Of a DNA stretch of 64,000 nt, positions 25,634 through 33,814 are shown in pieces. The notes beneath the pieces were generated by a model. It did no database searches. It was not told where the DNA came from and saw nothing but the letters and a program-made list of their open reading frames with translations. Both the position numbers and the translations under genes were made by a program. This DNA comes from Nocardia macrotermitis. Its GTDB lineage: Bacteria; Actinomycetota; Actinomycetes; Mycobacteriales; Mycobacteriaceae. How positions within the stretch are numbered: the first letter of the stretch is position 1; every line of letters begins with the position of its first letter. The stretch covers positions 310,001-374,000 of the forward strand of contig NZ_WEGK01000001.1 of assembly GCF_009604405.1 (NCBI RefSeq), given 5' to 3'.

Positions 25634-26401
25634 GTGGTCGAGCTGAAGACGCCCGACGAGATCGAGAAGATGCGCGTGACCGGACGGTTCGTCGCCGAAA
25701 TTCTGGCCGAACTGCGCGAGCGCGCCCAGGTCGGCGTGAATCTGGTCGATCTGGAACTGCATGTGCGGCAACGCATCCAGGAACGCGGCGCGAAGTCGTG
25801 CTACTGGGACTACGCGCCGTCCTTCGGCCGCGGCCCGTTCCGCAACACCGTCTGTCTGTCGGTGAACGACGCTGTGCTGCACGGACTTCCGTTCGACTAC
25901 GTACTGCGCGACGGTGATGTGCTGACCATGGACCTGGCCGTGGAGGTCGACGGCTGGGCCGCGGACTCGGCGGTCACCGTCATCGTGGGCACACCGGCGG
26001 AAACCGACCGACGACTCGTCGCCGCCACCGAGAAGGCCCTCGCGGCCGCCATCGCCGTGGCCGTGCCGGGCAATCGGGTGGGCGACATCTCCGCCGCGAT
26101 CGCCGCCGTCGCCCGCGCGCACGGCTACCCGGTCAACACCCAATTCGGTGGTCACGGCATCGGACGCACCATGCACGAGGATCTGCACATCCCCAACGAC
26201 GGCCGCCCCGGACGCGGATACAAGCTGCGCCGCGGCCTCACCATCGCCATCGAGCCGTGGTTCGCCGCCACCACCGACCGCATCGTCGTCGACCCCGACG
26301 GCTGGACCCTGCGCTCGGCCGACGGCTCCCGCACCGCACACAGCGAACACACCATCGCCATCACCGACGACGGCCCGCGGATCCTCACCCTCGCCGCCTG
26401 A
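25634..26401 (+). CDS. map: Type I methionine aminopeptidase, regulated paralogue
   Basis: A cytosolic metalloprotease that removes the initiator methionine. 255 residues with every catalytic residue of the family in place: H83 (VLHGLP), metal ligands D100, D111, H174, E207 (IEPWF) and E238 (SEHT), plus H181. It lacks the N-terminal SH3-binding/zinc-finger extension of the actinobacterial MetAP1c type. GTG at 25634 is correct because AGGAGG ends five bases before it; the upstream GTG at 25628 overlaps that ribosome site. It is divergent from a small XRE regulator with three shared operators. A housekeeping map should not need such control, so this is probably a second, conditionally expressed copy (inference). 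Confidence 0.92.
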   Translation: MVELKTPDEIEKMRVTGRFVAEILAELRERAQVGVNLVDLELHVRQRIQERGAKSCYWDYAPSFGRGPFRNTVCLSVNDAVLHGLPFDYVLRDGDVLTMDLAVEVDGWAADSAVTVIVGTPAETDRRLVAATEKALAAAIAVAVPGNRVGDISAAIAAVARAHGYPVNTQFGGHGIGRTMHEDLHIPNDGRPGRGYKLRRGLTIAIEPWFAATTDRIVVDPDGWTLRSADGSRTAHSEHTIAITDDGPRILTLAA

Positions 26402-26450
26402 ACCCGCGCCTCTCGTCCACGCCGGAGGTGCCGCGGCCGCCACGCACCGT

Positions 26451-26456
26451 TAGGCT
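26451..26456 (+). promoter_or_regulatory. -10 element TAGGCT for a leaderless gene
   Basis: TAGGCT ends six bases before the GTG start at 26463, so the transcript should begin at or next to the start codon. No ribosome site is present. Confidence 0.55.
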
Positions 26457-26462
26457 GCGTGC

Positions 26463-26843
26463 GTGGACAATCCCTTCGGCGCGGTCGGCACCGCGAACTA
26501 CGTGCTGCTGACCACCTTTCGCAAGGACGGCACGCCGGTCGGCACCCCGCTGTGGGCGGCGCTGGACGACGGCAAACTCTTCGTCTGGACCGTCACCGAC
26601 AGCTGGAAGGTGAAGCGGATCCGCCGCAACCCCGCGGTCACCCTGCAACCCTGCAACGTCAGCGGCACGCCGCGCGGCGCGGTCGTGAACGGCACCGCGC
26701 GGATCCTCGACGAGGCGGACAGCGATCGCGTGCGGCGACTCATCAAGCGCAAGTACTCGATTCAGGGCTGGCTGGTCGTGGCGGGCAGCCAGCTGCGGCG
26801 CGGGCGAAAAGGCACCATCGGCATCGAGATCACCGCCGCCTGA
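26463..26843 (+). CDS. PPOX-class F420-dependent oxidoreductase
   Basis: 126-residue split beta-barrel protein of the pyridoxamine-phosphate-oxidase-like group that, in actinobacteria, usually binds F420. Landmarks are YVLLTTFRKDGTPVGTPLW at the N-terminus, the SWKVKRIRRNPAVTLQPC strand-helix, and NGTARIL. It converges on, and is similar to, the next gene (same KDGT-VG-P-W, SWKVKRIRRNP and RKY elements), indicating a local duplication. It appears leaderless. Confidence 0.85.
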   Translation: MDNPFGAVGTANYVLLTTFRKDGTPVGTPLWAALDDGKLFVWTVTDSWKVKRIRRNPAVTLQPCNVSGTPRGAVVNGTARILDEADSDRVRRLIKRKYSIQGWLVVAGSQLRRGRKGTIGIEITAA

Positions 26844-26852
26844 GGCCTGCCG

Positions 26853-27242
26853 CTACCGCGCCTCGGCCTGCGGAACAACGGACAGCCCGACCGAACCGTC
26901 ACTGCCCTTGATCAGCTTGTGCCCGCGGATCAGGATGGTGCCGATCACGCCGTACTTGCGCCCGACGATCCCGCGGATCCGCTCGCTCCCGGACGCGTCG
27001 AGTACCTCGGCCGTTCCGGTCAGCACCTCGTCGGAGGTGGCGCGGCCCCGGTTGTCGCAGGATTGCAGCCGGACCTGCGGATTGCGGCGGATCCGCTTCA
27101 CCTTCCACGACGACGCGTAGGTCCACACCACGATCCGGTCGCCGTCCGGCGCCAGCCAGACCGGGGCACCGACCGCGGTGCCGTCCTTCTTGAAGCTCGT
27201 GAGCAGCGCGTATTTACCATTCGCCAGTTCGTCCCAGGTCAT
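26853..27242 (-). CDS. PPOX-class F420-dependent oxidoreductase (paralogue)
   Basis: 129 residues, the tail-to-tail paralogue of the preceding gene with nine bases between their stop codons. Shared elements include LLTSFKKDGTAVGAPVW, SWKVKRIRRNPQVRLQSC, GTAEVLDA and GRKYGVIG. The reaction is unknown; relatives reduce small unsaturated or aromatic substrates with F420H2. ATG at 27242 was chosen because it aligns with its twin and lies seven bases after a TAGCGT -10 element on the minus strand. Confidence 0.85.
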   Translation of the reverse strand: MTWDELANGKYALLTSFKKDGTAVGAPVWLAPDGDRIVVWTYASSWKVKRIRRNPQVRLQSCDNRGRATSDEVLTGTAEVLDASGSERIRGIVGRKYGVIGTILIRGHKLIKGSDGSVGLSVVPQAEAR

Positions 27243-27249
27243 AGCGACA

Positions 27250-27255
27250 ACGCTA
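27250..27255 (-). promoter_or_regulatory. -10 element TAGCGT for a leaderless gene
   Basis: On the minus strand TAGCGT is followed by seven bases and then the ATG at 27242, with no ribosome site. Confidence 0.5.
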
Positions 27256-27348
27256 GGCCGCACCCGTGACACATACATCCGTCCGCAGTCGGACGCGCGG
27301 ATACTCCCCGCGACGTACCCGCACGTGCCCGACCTCGGCGCACCCCGC

Positions 27349-30300
27349 CTACTCGAGCTCCCCCTCGGTCTCCAGATACACCTGCCGCAGCCGCTCCAGC
27401 GTCTCGGGTTCGGGCCGCTCCCACAGTTCGCGCTCGGCCGCCTCGAGCAGCCGCTCGGCGATCCCGTGCAACGCCCACGGATTCGACTGCTCCATGAACT
27501 TGCGGTTGGTCTCGTCGAAAACGTAACTCTCCGAAAGCTTCTCGTACATCCAGTCGGCGACCACATTGGTGGTGGCGTCGTAGCCGAACAGGTAGTCCAC
27601 GGTGGCGGCCATCTCGAACGCGCCCTTGTAGCCGTGCCGCCGCATCGCCTCGAGCCACCGCGGATTCACCACGCGCGCCCGGAAGACCCGCGCGGTCTCC
27701 TCGGACAGGGTGCGGGTGCGGACCGCGTCGGGGCGGGTGCTGTCCCCGATGTACGCCTCGGGGTTCGTTCCGGTGAGTGCGCGCACCGCCGCCACCATGC
27801 CGCCGTGGTACTGGAAGTAGTCGTCCGAGTCGGCGATGTCGTGCTCGCGGGTGTCGGTGTTCTTGGCGGCCACCGCGATTCGGCGGTACGCCGCGCGCAT
27901 GTCGTCCGCGGCGGGTGCGCCGTCCAGATCGCGCCCGTAGGCGAAGCCGCCCCACGCGGTGTACACCTGCGCCAGATCGTCGTCGGTGCGCCAGCTGCCC
28001 GAATCGATCAGTTGCAGCAGGCCCGCACCGTAGGTCCCCGGCTTGGAACCGAAAATGCGTGTGGTGGAACGACGTTCGTCACCGTGCTCGGCCAGATCGG
28101 CGCGGCTGTGCGCCCGCACGTAGTTCGACGAATCGGGCTCGTCCAGATCCGCCACCAACCGGACCGCGTCGTCGAGCATGGCCAGCACGTGCGGGAAGGC
28201 GTCGCGGAAGAAACCGCTGATCCGGACCGTCACGTCGATACGCGGCCGCCCCAGCTCCGCCAGCGGGATCACCTCGAGCGTGGTGACGCGACGACTGGCC
28301 TCGTCCCAGATCGGCCGCACCCCCAGCAGCGCCAGCACCTCGGCGATATCGTCGCCGGAGGTCCGCATCGCCGAGGTGCCCCACACCGACAGCCCGACCG
28401 AGCGCGGATAATCACCGTGGTCGGCCACATACCGCTCCAGCAGCGAATCCGCCATCGCCTGCCCGGTCTCCCAGGCCAGCCGCGAGGGCACCGCCTTGGG
28501 GTCGACCGAATAGAAATTGCGCCCGGTCGGCAGCACATTGATCAACCCGCGCAGCGGCGATCCACTCGGCCCGGCCGGGATGAATCCACCGTTCAGCGCG
28601 TGCAGGATGCGGGCGATCTCCACACCGGTCTGCCGCAGCCGCGGCACCACCTCGGTCGCGGCGAAGCCGAGCACCCGCCGCACCGCGTCCAGACGTTCGG
28701 GATCGGTACCGGAATCGGTGAGCAGGCGTTCGGTGAGGGCGTCGATCTCGGTGACCGCCCAGTCCGACTCCTGCATCGCCGAGACCAGCTCGCGCGCCCG
28801 CTGCTCGAAGGCATCGACGCGCTCACGTGATTCGTCCCCGGATTCGCTGAGCCCCAACGCTTCTCGCAGACCCGGCACATGGTCCTCACCGCTCCACAGC
28901 TGCCGGGCGCGCAACATGGCCAGCACCAGATCGACCTCGGCCGCACCGCTGGGCGCCTGCCCGAGTATGTGCAGGCCGTCGCGGATCTGCACATCCTTGA
29001 TCTCGCACAGCCAGCCGTCGACGTGCAGCAGCATATCGTCGAAGGACTCCTCGTCCGGGCGCTCGGCCAGGCCCAGATCGTGGTCCATCTTCGCCGCGCG
29101 CATCAGCGTCCAGATCTGCTGACGGATGGCGGGCAGTTTGGCCGGATCCAGCGCGGAGATGTTGGCGTGCTCGTCCAGCAGCTGCTCGAGCCGGGAGATG
29201 TCGCCGTAGGTCTCCGCGCGCGCCATCGGCGGAATCAGGTGATCGACCAGGGTGGCGTGCGCGCGACGCTTGGCCTGGGTGCCCTCGCCGGGATCGTTCA
29301 CCAGGAACGGGTAGATCAGCGGCAGATCGCCCAGCGCGGCATCGGTGCCGCAGGACGCGGACATGCCGAGCGTCTTACCGGGCAGCCATTCCAGGTTGCC
29401 GTGCTTGCCCAGGTGGATCATGGCGTCGGCGGCGAAACCGTCCGGCGCGGCCAGCCAGCGGTAGGCGGCCAGATAGTGGTGACTCGGCGGCAGATCCGGG
29501 TCGTGATAGATCGCGACCGGATTCTCCCCGAACCCGCGCGGCGGCTGCACGATGAGCACCACATTGCCGAATCGCAGTGCGGCGATGACGATCTCACCGC
29601 GCGGATCGGCCGACCGGTCCACGTACAGCTCACCCGGCGGCGGCCCCCACGCCCGCACGACCGCCTCGCGCAACTCCCGCGGCAACGTCTCGAACCAGGC
29701 GGTGTAGGCGGCCGCGCCGATGCGAATCGGGTTGCCCTGCAACTGTTCCGCGGTCAACCAGTCCGGATCCTGCCCGCCCGCCGCGATCAGCGCGTGGATG
29801 AGCGCGTCGCCGTCGGCCTGCTCGAGCCCCGGAATCTCGCCCTGCTCGCCCAGATCGTAACCGGCCGAACGCATCTCGCTCAGCAGCGCGATGGCGCTGG
29901 CCGGGGTGTCCAGCCCGACGGCATTGCCGATCCGCGCGTGCTTGGTCGGATACGCGGACAGCACGATCGCGATCCGCTTGTCCGCGGCCGGAATGTGCCG
30001 CAGCCGCGCGTACCGCACCGCGATCCCGGCCACCCGCGCGGCTCGCTCGGGATCGGGCACGTAGGTGGACAGCCCGTCGGCGTCGAATTCCTTGAACGAG
30101 AACGGAACCGTGATGATGCGGCCGTCGAATTCGGGCACGGCCACCTGGGTGGCCACATCCATCGGCGAGAGTCCCTCGTCGCTGTCGGCCCACTGTTCGC
30201 GACCGGTCGTCAGGCACAAGCCTTGCAGGATCGGCACATCCAGATCCGCCAGTGCGCCGATATCCCACGCCTCGTCGTCACCACCGGCCGACGCGAGGGC

Positions 30301-30960
30301 CGGTTTACTGCCGCCTGCCGCCAGCACCGTCACCACCAGGGCGTCGGCCCCGCGCAACGTCGCGATCAGCTCCGGCTCCGCGGTCCGCAGCGACGCGCAG
30401 TACAGCGGCAACGGCCGCGCCCCGGCCGCCTCGATCGCCGCGCACAGCGCCTCCACATACGCGGTGTTCCCCGCGAGATGCTGTGCGCGGTAGTACAACA
30501 CCGCGACCGTGGGCCCCTCGACGCCCGCCCGCCCGGCCCGCTCGAGCTCACCCCAGTTGGGCAGGTGAACCGGCGGCTCGAAACCGTATCCGGTGAGCAG
30601 CACGGTGTCGGACAGGAAGTTGTGCAACTGCCGCAGATTCTCCGGACCACCCGCGGCGAGATAGTTGTGCGCGTCCGCCGCGACGCCGCCGGGCACCGTC
30701 GAACACTCCATCAGCTCGGCGTCCGGCGCCATCTCGCCACCGAGCGCGACGACCGGCACCCCGCTCGCCCGCACCGTCTCGAGCCCCTGCTCCCACGCGC
30801 GCCGCCCGCCCAGAACGCGCACCACCACCAGATCCGCGCCGTCGAGCAGGGCGGGCAGATCATCCGGCAGCAGTCGCGCCGGATTGCCGAGCCGATACTC
30901 GGCCCCACTGGCCCGTGCGGACAGCAGGTCGGTGTCGGAGGTGGACAGCAGCAGGATCAC
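27349..30960 (-). CDS. cobN: Cobaltochelatase subunit CobN
   Basis: The large subunit of the aerobic ATP-dependent cobalt chelatase, which inserts cobalt into hydrogenobyrinate a,c-diamide. 1,203 residues, close to the M. tuberculosis protein. It begins with the family strand ILLLSTSDTDLL and carries HLGKHGNLEWLPGKTLGMS in the central chelatase region, related to magnesium chelatase BchH. GTG at 30960 is preferred over the ATG at 30990 because GAGGAAAGG lies six bases before it and the ATG falls in the 3' flank of the riboswitch. CobS and CobT partners are not in the window. Expression should fall when cobalamin is abundant, through the riboswitch upstream. Confidence 0.95.
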   Translation of the reverse strand: MILLLSTSDTDLLSARASGAEYRLGNPARLLPDDLPALLDGADLVVVRVLGGRRAWEQGLETVRASGVPVVALGGEMAPDAELMECSTVPGGVAADAHNYLAAGGPENLRQLHNFLSDTVLLTGYGFEPPVHLPNWGELERAGRAGVEGPTVAVLYYRAQHLAGNTAYVEALCAAIEAAGARPLPLYCASLRTAEPELIATLRGADALVVTVLAAGGSKPALASAGGDDEAWDIGALADLDVPILQGLCLTTGREQWADSDEGLSPMDVATQVAVPEFDGRIITVPFSFKEFDADGLSTYVPDPERAARVAGIAVRYARLRHIPAADKRIAIVLSAYPTKHARIGNAVGLDTPASAIALLSEMRSAGYDLGEQGEIPGLEQADGDALIHALIAAGGQDPDWLTAEQLQGNPIRIGAAAYTAWFETLPRELREAVVRAWGPPPGELYVDRSADPRGEIVIAALRFGNVVLIVQPPRGFGENPVAIYHDPDLPPSHHYLAAYRWLAAPDGFAADAMIHLGKHGNLEWLPGKTLGMSASCGTDAALGDLPLIYPFLVNDPGEGTQAKRRAHATLVDHLIPPMARAETYGDISRLEQLLDEHANISALDPAKLPAIRQQIWTLMRAAKMDHDLGLAERPDEESFDDMLLHVDGWLCEIKDVQIRDGLHILGQAPSGAAEVDLVLAMLRARQLWSGEDHVPGLREALGLSESGDESRERVDAFEQRARELVSAMQESDWAVTEIDALTERLLTDSGTDPERLDAVRRVLGFAATEVVPRLRQTGVEIARILHALNGGFIPAGPSGSPLRGLINVLPTGRNFYSVDPKAVPSRLAWETGQAMADSLLERYVADHGDYPRSVGLSVWGTSAMRTSGDDIAEVLALLGVRPIWDEASRRVTTLEVIPLAELGRPRIDVTVRISGFFRDAFPHVLAMLDDAVRLVADLDEPDSSNYVRAHSRADLAEHGDERRSTTRIFGSKPGTYGAGLLQLIDSGSWRTDDDLAQVYTAWGGFAYGRDLDGAPAADDMRAAYRRIAVAAKNTDTREHDIADSDDYFQYHGGMVAAVRALTGTNPEAYIGDSTRPDAVRTRTLSEETARVFRARVVNPRWLEAMRRHGYKGAFEMAATVDYLFGYDATTNVVADWMYEKLSESYVFDETNRKFMEQSNPWALHGIAERLLEAAERELWERPEPETLERLRQVYLETEGELE

Positions 30961-30993
30961 GATCGGCCTTTCCTCGGGTGACGCGCCCATCAG

Positions 30994-31115
30994 GGATTCG
31001 TGCTCGCCCAGAGGGCCTGACTGTCACAGTGGCGCGACCGTACCGGACTTGCACCGGTTTCCTCGGGACAGGCGAGCACCCGGGATGCTACCGGGCGGCA
31101 CCGACACCTTCGCCG
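30994..31115 (-). ncRNA. Cobalamin riboswitch upstream of cobN
   Basis: The minus strand contains the conserved core GAGGAAACCGGTGCAAGTCC followed by GGTACGGTCGCGCCACTGTG and the B12-box-like AGTCAGGCCCTCTGGGC. The nine-base arms GTGCTCGCC (31071-31079) and GGCGAGCAC (31000-31008) pair to enclose the core, and a CCCGG hairpin lies on the 5' side near 31080-31097. The ribosome site of cobN follows 20-35 bases later, so translational control is plausible. The exact 5' boundary is approximate. Confidence 0.85.
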
Positions 31116-31166
31116 AGCGCCCATAACGACCTGGCACACACCCTCCCGAAACGGATATCCCCGGCG

Positions 31167-31172
31167 TACGCT
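31167..31172 (+). promoter_or_regulatory. -10 element TACGCT for a leaderless gene
   Basis: TACGCT lies six bases before the ATG at 31179; no ribosome site is present. Confidence 0.45.
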
Positions 31173-31178
31173 CGATAT

Positions 31179-31496
31179 ATGCCGAACTCACCAGGATGGG
31201 CCAGGCGGAATCGCTTCGCCGCCTGGTCAGGAATTGTATGCATGATGGTTGCTGTCGCCTTGCTGGCGATCGCGCTGGCGTCTGCCGCGGGACAGCGCAA
31301 CACCGTGGCGATCCTCGTCGCCGGTGCCTGCGCGGCGGTCGCGATAGTCGGTCTGCTCGTCTTCGAGTCCACGGCCCGCGCCGATCGGATCCGCCATCAC
31401 GAGAAGCCGCATCTGTTGTCCGACAGCTACGTTCCGGCTCCGCCGTGGGCGCGTCGCGCCCGTGCGCTGCGACGTGCCGGTGGGAGAGGACGCTGA
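31179..31496 (+). CDS. Small two-helix membrane protein, copy 1
   Basis: 105 residues. An N-terminal basic/aromatic stretch (WARRNRFAAWSG) precedes two hydrophobic helices (about residues 20-40 and 45-65), and the cytoplasmic tail is charged with an HH pair (RIRHHEKPHLLSDSY). The function is unknown. It is a paralogue of the next gene, which starts five bases after its stop. The pair lies between cobN and cobG, but nothing in it suggests a role in cobalamin synthesis. Confidence 0.75.
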   Translation: MPNSPGWARRNRFAAWSGIVCMMVAVALLAIALASAAGQRNTVAILVAGACAAVAIVGLLVFESTARADRIRHHEKPHLLSDSYVPAPPWARRARALRRAGGRGR

Positions 31497-31500
31497 GCGT

Positions 31501-31830
31501 ATGTCCATGACCCCGAACTGGGTTCGGCGCAATCACTTCACCGCCTGGTCCGGCTATTTCTGCGCGCTGGTCGCCTTCGCGACGCTGGCCATGACCCTGA
31601 CCGCCGCCGGCAGCGGGCACACCGGATACGCGATGATCGCCGGCGTGCTGTTCGCGCTGACGCTGGCCTACGGACTGACCCTGATCAGCACCACGGTCCA
31701 CCGCGATCACGTGGATCATCACGCGACCCCGAATCTGTTGGCGGACAAGTGGGATCAGACCCCGCGCGCACTGCGCCGCCGCGCCATGATGACTCCGGTC
31801 CGGTCGCGGCAGGCGCAGATCCGTCCCTGA
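31501..31830 (+). CDS. Small two-helix membrane protein, copy 2
   Basis: 109 residues, paralogous to the preceding gene: WVRRNHFTAWSG corresponds to WARRNRFAAWSG, the two hydrophobic helices align, and the tail VDHHATPNLLADKWDQ matches the HH-containing tail of copy 1. ATG at 31501 is used (a second ATG is six bases downstream). A GAGAGGA purine run about 12 bases upstream may serve as ribosome site. It is loosely reminiscent of small mycobacterial stress membrane proteins; I cannot name it. Confidence 0.75.
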   Translation: MSMTPNWVRRNHFTAWSGYFCALVAFATLAMTLTAAGSGHTGYAMIAGVLFALTLAYGLTLISTTVHRDHVDHHATPNLLADKWDQTPRALRRRAMMTPVRSRQAQIRP

Positions 31831-31845
31831 TCATCCGTCGAATCA

Positions 31846-31878
31846 CCGCCCCGTCCGGGTTCACCCGCGGCGGGGCGG
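31846..31878 (+). terminator. Strong GC hairpin after the small membrane-protein operon
   Basis: CCGCCCCG (31846-31853) pairs with CGGGGCGG (31871-31878), with an inner CGGG-TTCA-CCCG hairpin. It starts 16 bases after the stop codon and ends 15 bases before the cobG -10 element, so it separates two transcription units. Confidence 0.65.
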
Positions 31879-31892
31879 ATCGCTGTGCGCCG

Positions 31893-31898
31893 TAGGCT
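31893..31898 (+). promoter_or_regulatory. -10 element TAGGCT for cobG
   Basis: TAGGCT lies nine bases before the cobG ATG with no ribosome site between, giving a leaderless or very short-leader transcript. Confidence 0.5.
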
Positions 31899-31907
31899 GA
31901 GTGGATC

Positions 31908-33095
31908 ATGACTCGCTCCGCCCCCGATTCCTGCCCCGGCGTGCTGCGTCTGCACCAGGCCGCCGACGGGCCGCTGGCACGCATTCGGCTGCCCGGTGGG
32001 CGATTGCGCCCGGATCAGCTGCTGACGCTGGCCGAGGCCGCTCGCGATCTCGGCGACGGCAGGATCGAGCTGACCTCACGCGGCAACGTCCAGCTCCGGC
32101 GAATCGGCGACGCCGAGGAACTGGCGGCCCGGCTCGGGGCCGCGGATCTGCTGCCCAGCCGCACGCACGAGCGGGTGCGCAATATCGTGGCCTCGCCGCT
32201 GTCCGGCCGATTCGGCGGCGTGGCCGATATCCGGGAGCTGATCCCACGCCTCGACGACGCCCTGCGCGCGGCACCGGACTTGGCCGAACTACCCGGCCGG
32301 GTGCTGTTCACCCTCGACGACGGACGCGGCGACGTCAGCGGCCTCGGCGGCGATCTCGGCATCCACGCCGTGAGCGCACAGGACTACGCGCTACTGCTGG
32401 GCGGACGCGACAGCGGAGTGCGGGTGCCGGATGTGCGGGCCGTCGAGGTGTTGCTCGCCGCGGCCCACGAATTCCAGCATCTGCGCGGCGAACAGTGGCG
32501 GCTGCACGAGATTCCCGACGGTCCCGCGCGGATCGTCGCCGCGCTCGGCCTGGAACCGACCACCGAACTGCTGGAACCCTTTGCACCGCAGGATATTCCG
32601 ATCGGCTGGTTCGACCAGGACGACGGGCAGGTGAGCCTCGGCGCGGGGGTGCGCCTGGGTGCGCTGCCCGCCCGGACGGCCGAATTCCTCGCCGCGGCGG
32701 ACCGCCCGATCGTCGTCACGCCGTGGCGCAGCCTGGCCCTATCCGACCTGGACGAGTGGGCCGCCGAACAGGTGGTGCGGGTGCTGGCCCCGATGGGCCT
32801 GATCTTCGACGCCGCCTCCCCCTGGCTGCTGGTGACCGCCTGCGCCGGACAGCCCGGTTGCGCCAAATCCCGCACCGACGTCCGCGCCGATGTCGCCGAC
32901 GCGGTCACCGAGGGACGCATCTCCCCCGACGGCACACCGCAGCCGAAACAGGGCCTGTCCACCGCCGAGATCACGGTTCCCGGACGTCAGCACTGGTCCG
33001 GCTGCGACCGCCGCTGCGGCCGCCCGCGCGGGCACGTCACCGACGTCGTCGCCGCACCGGACGGCTACCGCATCACCCCACCCGGCGTCGGCTGA
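31908..33095 (+). CDS. cobG: Precorrin-3B synthase CobG
   Basis: The oxygen-dependent enzyme that converts precorrin-3A to precorrin-3B in the aerobic cobalamin pathway. 395 residues of the nitrite/sulfite reductase-like fold. The ferredoxin-like half starts near [23 protein letters not shown] is the family signature, and the 4Fe-4S cluster cysteines are in [10 protein letters not shown] and CDRRCGRP. Its presence marks the aerobic route. The next gene, cobH, has its own -10 element. Confidence 0.93.
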   Translation: MTRSAPDSCPGVLRLHQAADGPLARIRLPGGRLRPDQLLTLAEAARDLGDGRIELTSRGNVQLRRIGDAEELAARLGAADLLPSRTHERVRNIVASPLSGRFGGVADIRELIPRLDDALRAAPDLAELPGRVLFTLDDGRGDVSGLGGDLGIHAVSAQDYALLLGGRDSGVRVPDVRAVEVLLAAAHEFQHLRGEQWRLHEIPDGPARIVAALGLEPTTELLEPFAPQDIPIGWFDQDDGQVSLGAGVRLGALPARTAEFLAAADRPIVVTPWRSLALSDLDEWAAEQVVRVLAPMGLIFDAASPWLLVTACAGQPGCAKSRTDVRADVADAVTEGRISPDGTPQPKQGLSTAEITVPGRQHWSGCDRRCGRPRGHVTDVVAAPDGYRITPPGVG

Positions 33096-33165
33096 ATCGA
33101 CGCCACGGACGGCACGGCGGGCACCCGCTTCCGCACTCGGTCCGGGAGCCCGTCCGGCCGGGAAC

Positions 33166-33171
33166 TAGGGT
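33166..33171 (+). promoter_or_regulatory. -10 element TAGGGT for cobH
   Basis: TAGGGT is separated from the cobH ATG by exactly seven bases; no ribosome site is present, so the gene is probably leaderless. Confidence 0.55.
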
Positions 33172-33178
33172 GTACGCC

Positions 33179-33814
33179 ATGTCCGACGTGCGTACCAGCT
33201 ACCTCACCGACGGGGCCGAGATCTATCGGCGCTCGTTCGCGACCATTCGGGCCGAGGCCGATCTGACCCGGTTCCCGGCCGATGTCGCGCAGGTCGTGGT
33301 GCGGATGATCCACGCGAGCGGGCAGGTCGATCTGGCCGCCGACGTCGAGCACAGCGAGCACGTCGTGGCCCGCGCGCGCGAGGCGCTGCGGGCGGGCGCG
33401 CCGATCCTGTGCGACGCGAACATGGTCGCCGCCGGTGTGACCCGCAAGCGGCTGCCCGCGGACAACGAGGTGATCTGCCTGCTCGGCGATCCCCGGGTCC
33501 CGGACCTGGCCCGCACCATGGGCAATACGAGATCGGTTGCGGCACTGGACCTGCTGCGCGACCGCCTGGACGGCGCGGTCGTCGCGATCGGCAACGCCCC
33601 CACCGCGCTGTTCCACCTGCTGGACATGCTCGACGCCGGCGCTCCCCGGCCCGCCGCGATCCTGGGTATCCCGGTCGGCTTCGTCGGCGCCGTGGAATCC
33701 AAGCAGGCGCTGGCCGAATTCGGCGGTGTCGAATTCCTGACCGTCCGGGGGCGGCGCGGCGGCAGCGCGATCACCGCGGCGGCACTGAATGCGATTGCGA
33801 GCGAACAGGAATGA
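33179..33814 (+). CDS. cobH: Precorrin-8X methylmutase CobH
   Basis: Moves the C-11 methyl of precorrin-8X to C-12, forming hydrogenobyrinic acid. 211 residues, full length. Family elements include the N-terminal [28 protein letters not shown] containing the catalytic histidine, [15 protein letters not shown], and [13 protein letters not shown] near the end. The stop overlaps the cobIJ start by four bases (ATGA), so the two are co-translated. Confidence 0.95.
   Translation: MSDVRTSYLTDGAEIYRRSFATIRAEADLTRFPADVAQVVVRMIHASGQVDLAADVEHSEHVVARAREALRAGAPILCDANMVAAGVTRKRLPADNEVICLLGDPRVPDLARTMGNTRSVAALDLLRDRLDGAVVAIGNAPTALFHLLDMLDAGAPRPAAILGIPVGFVGAVESKQALAEFGGVEFLTVRGRRGGSAITAAALNAIASEQE

Noticed and set aside
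30961..30990. Upstream ATG as the cobN start
   Set aside because: It lies in the riboswitch 3' flank without a ribosome site, and the extra ten residues are not part of the CobN family N-terminus.
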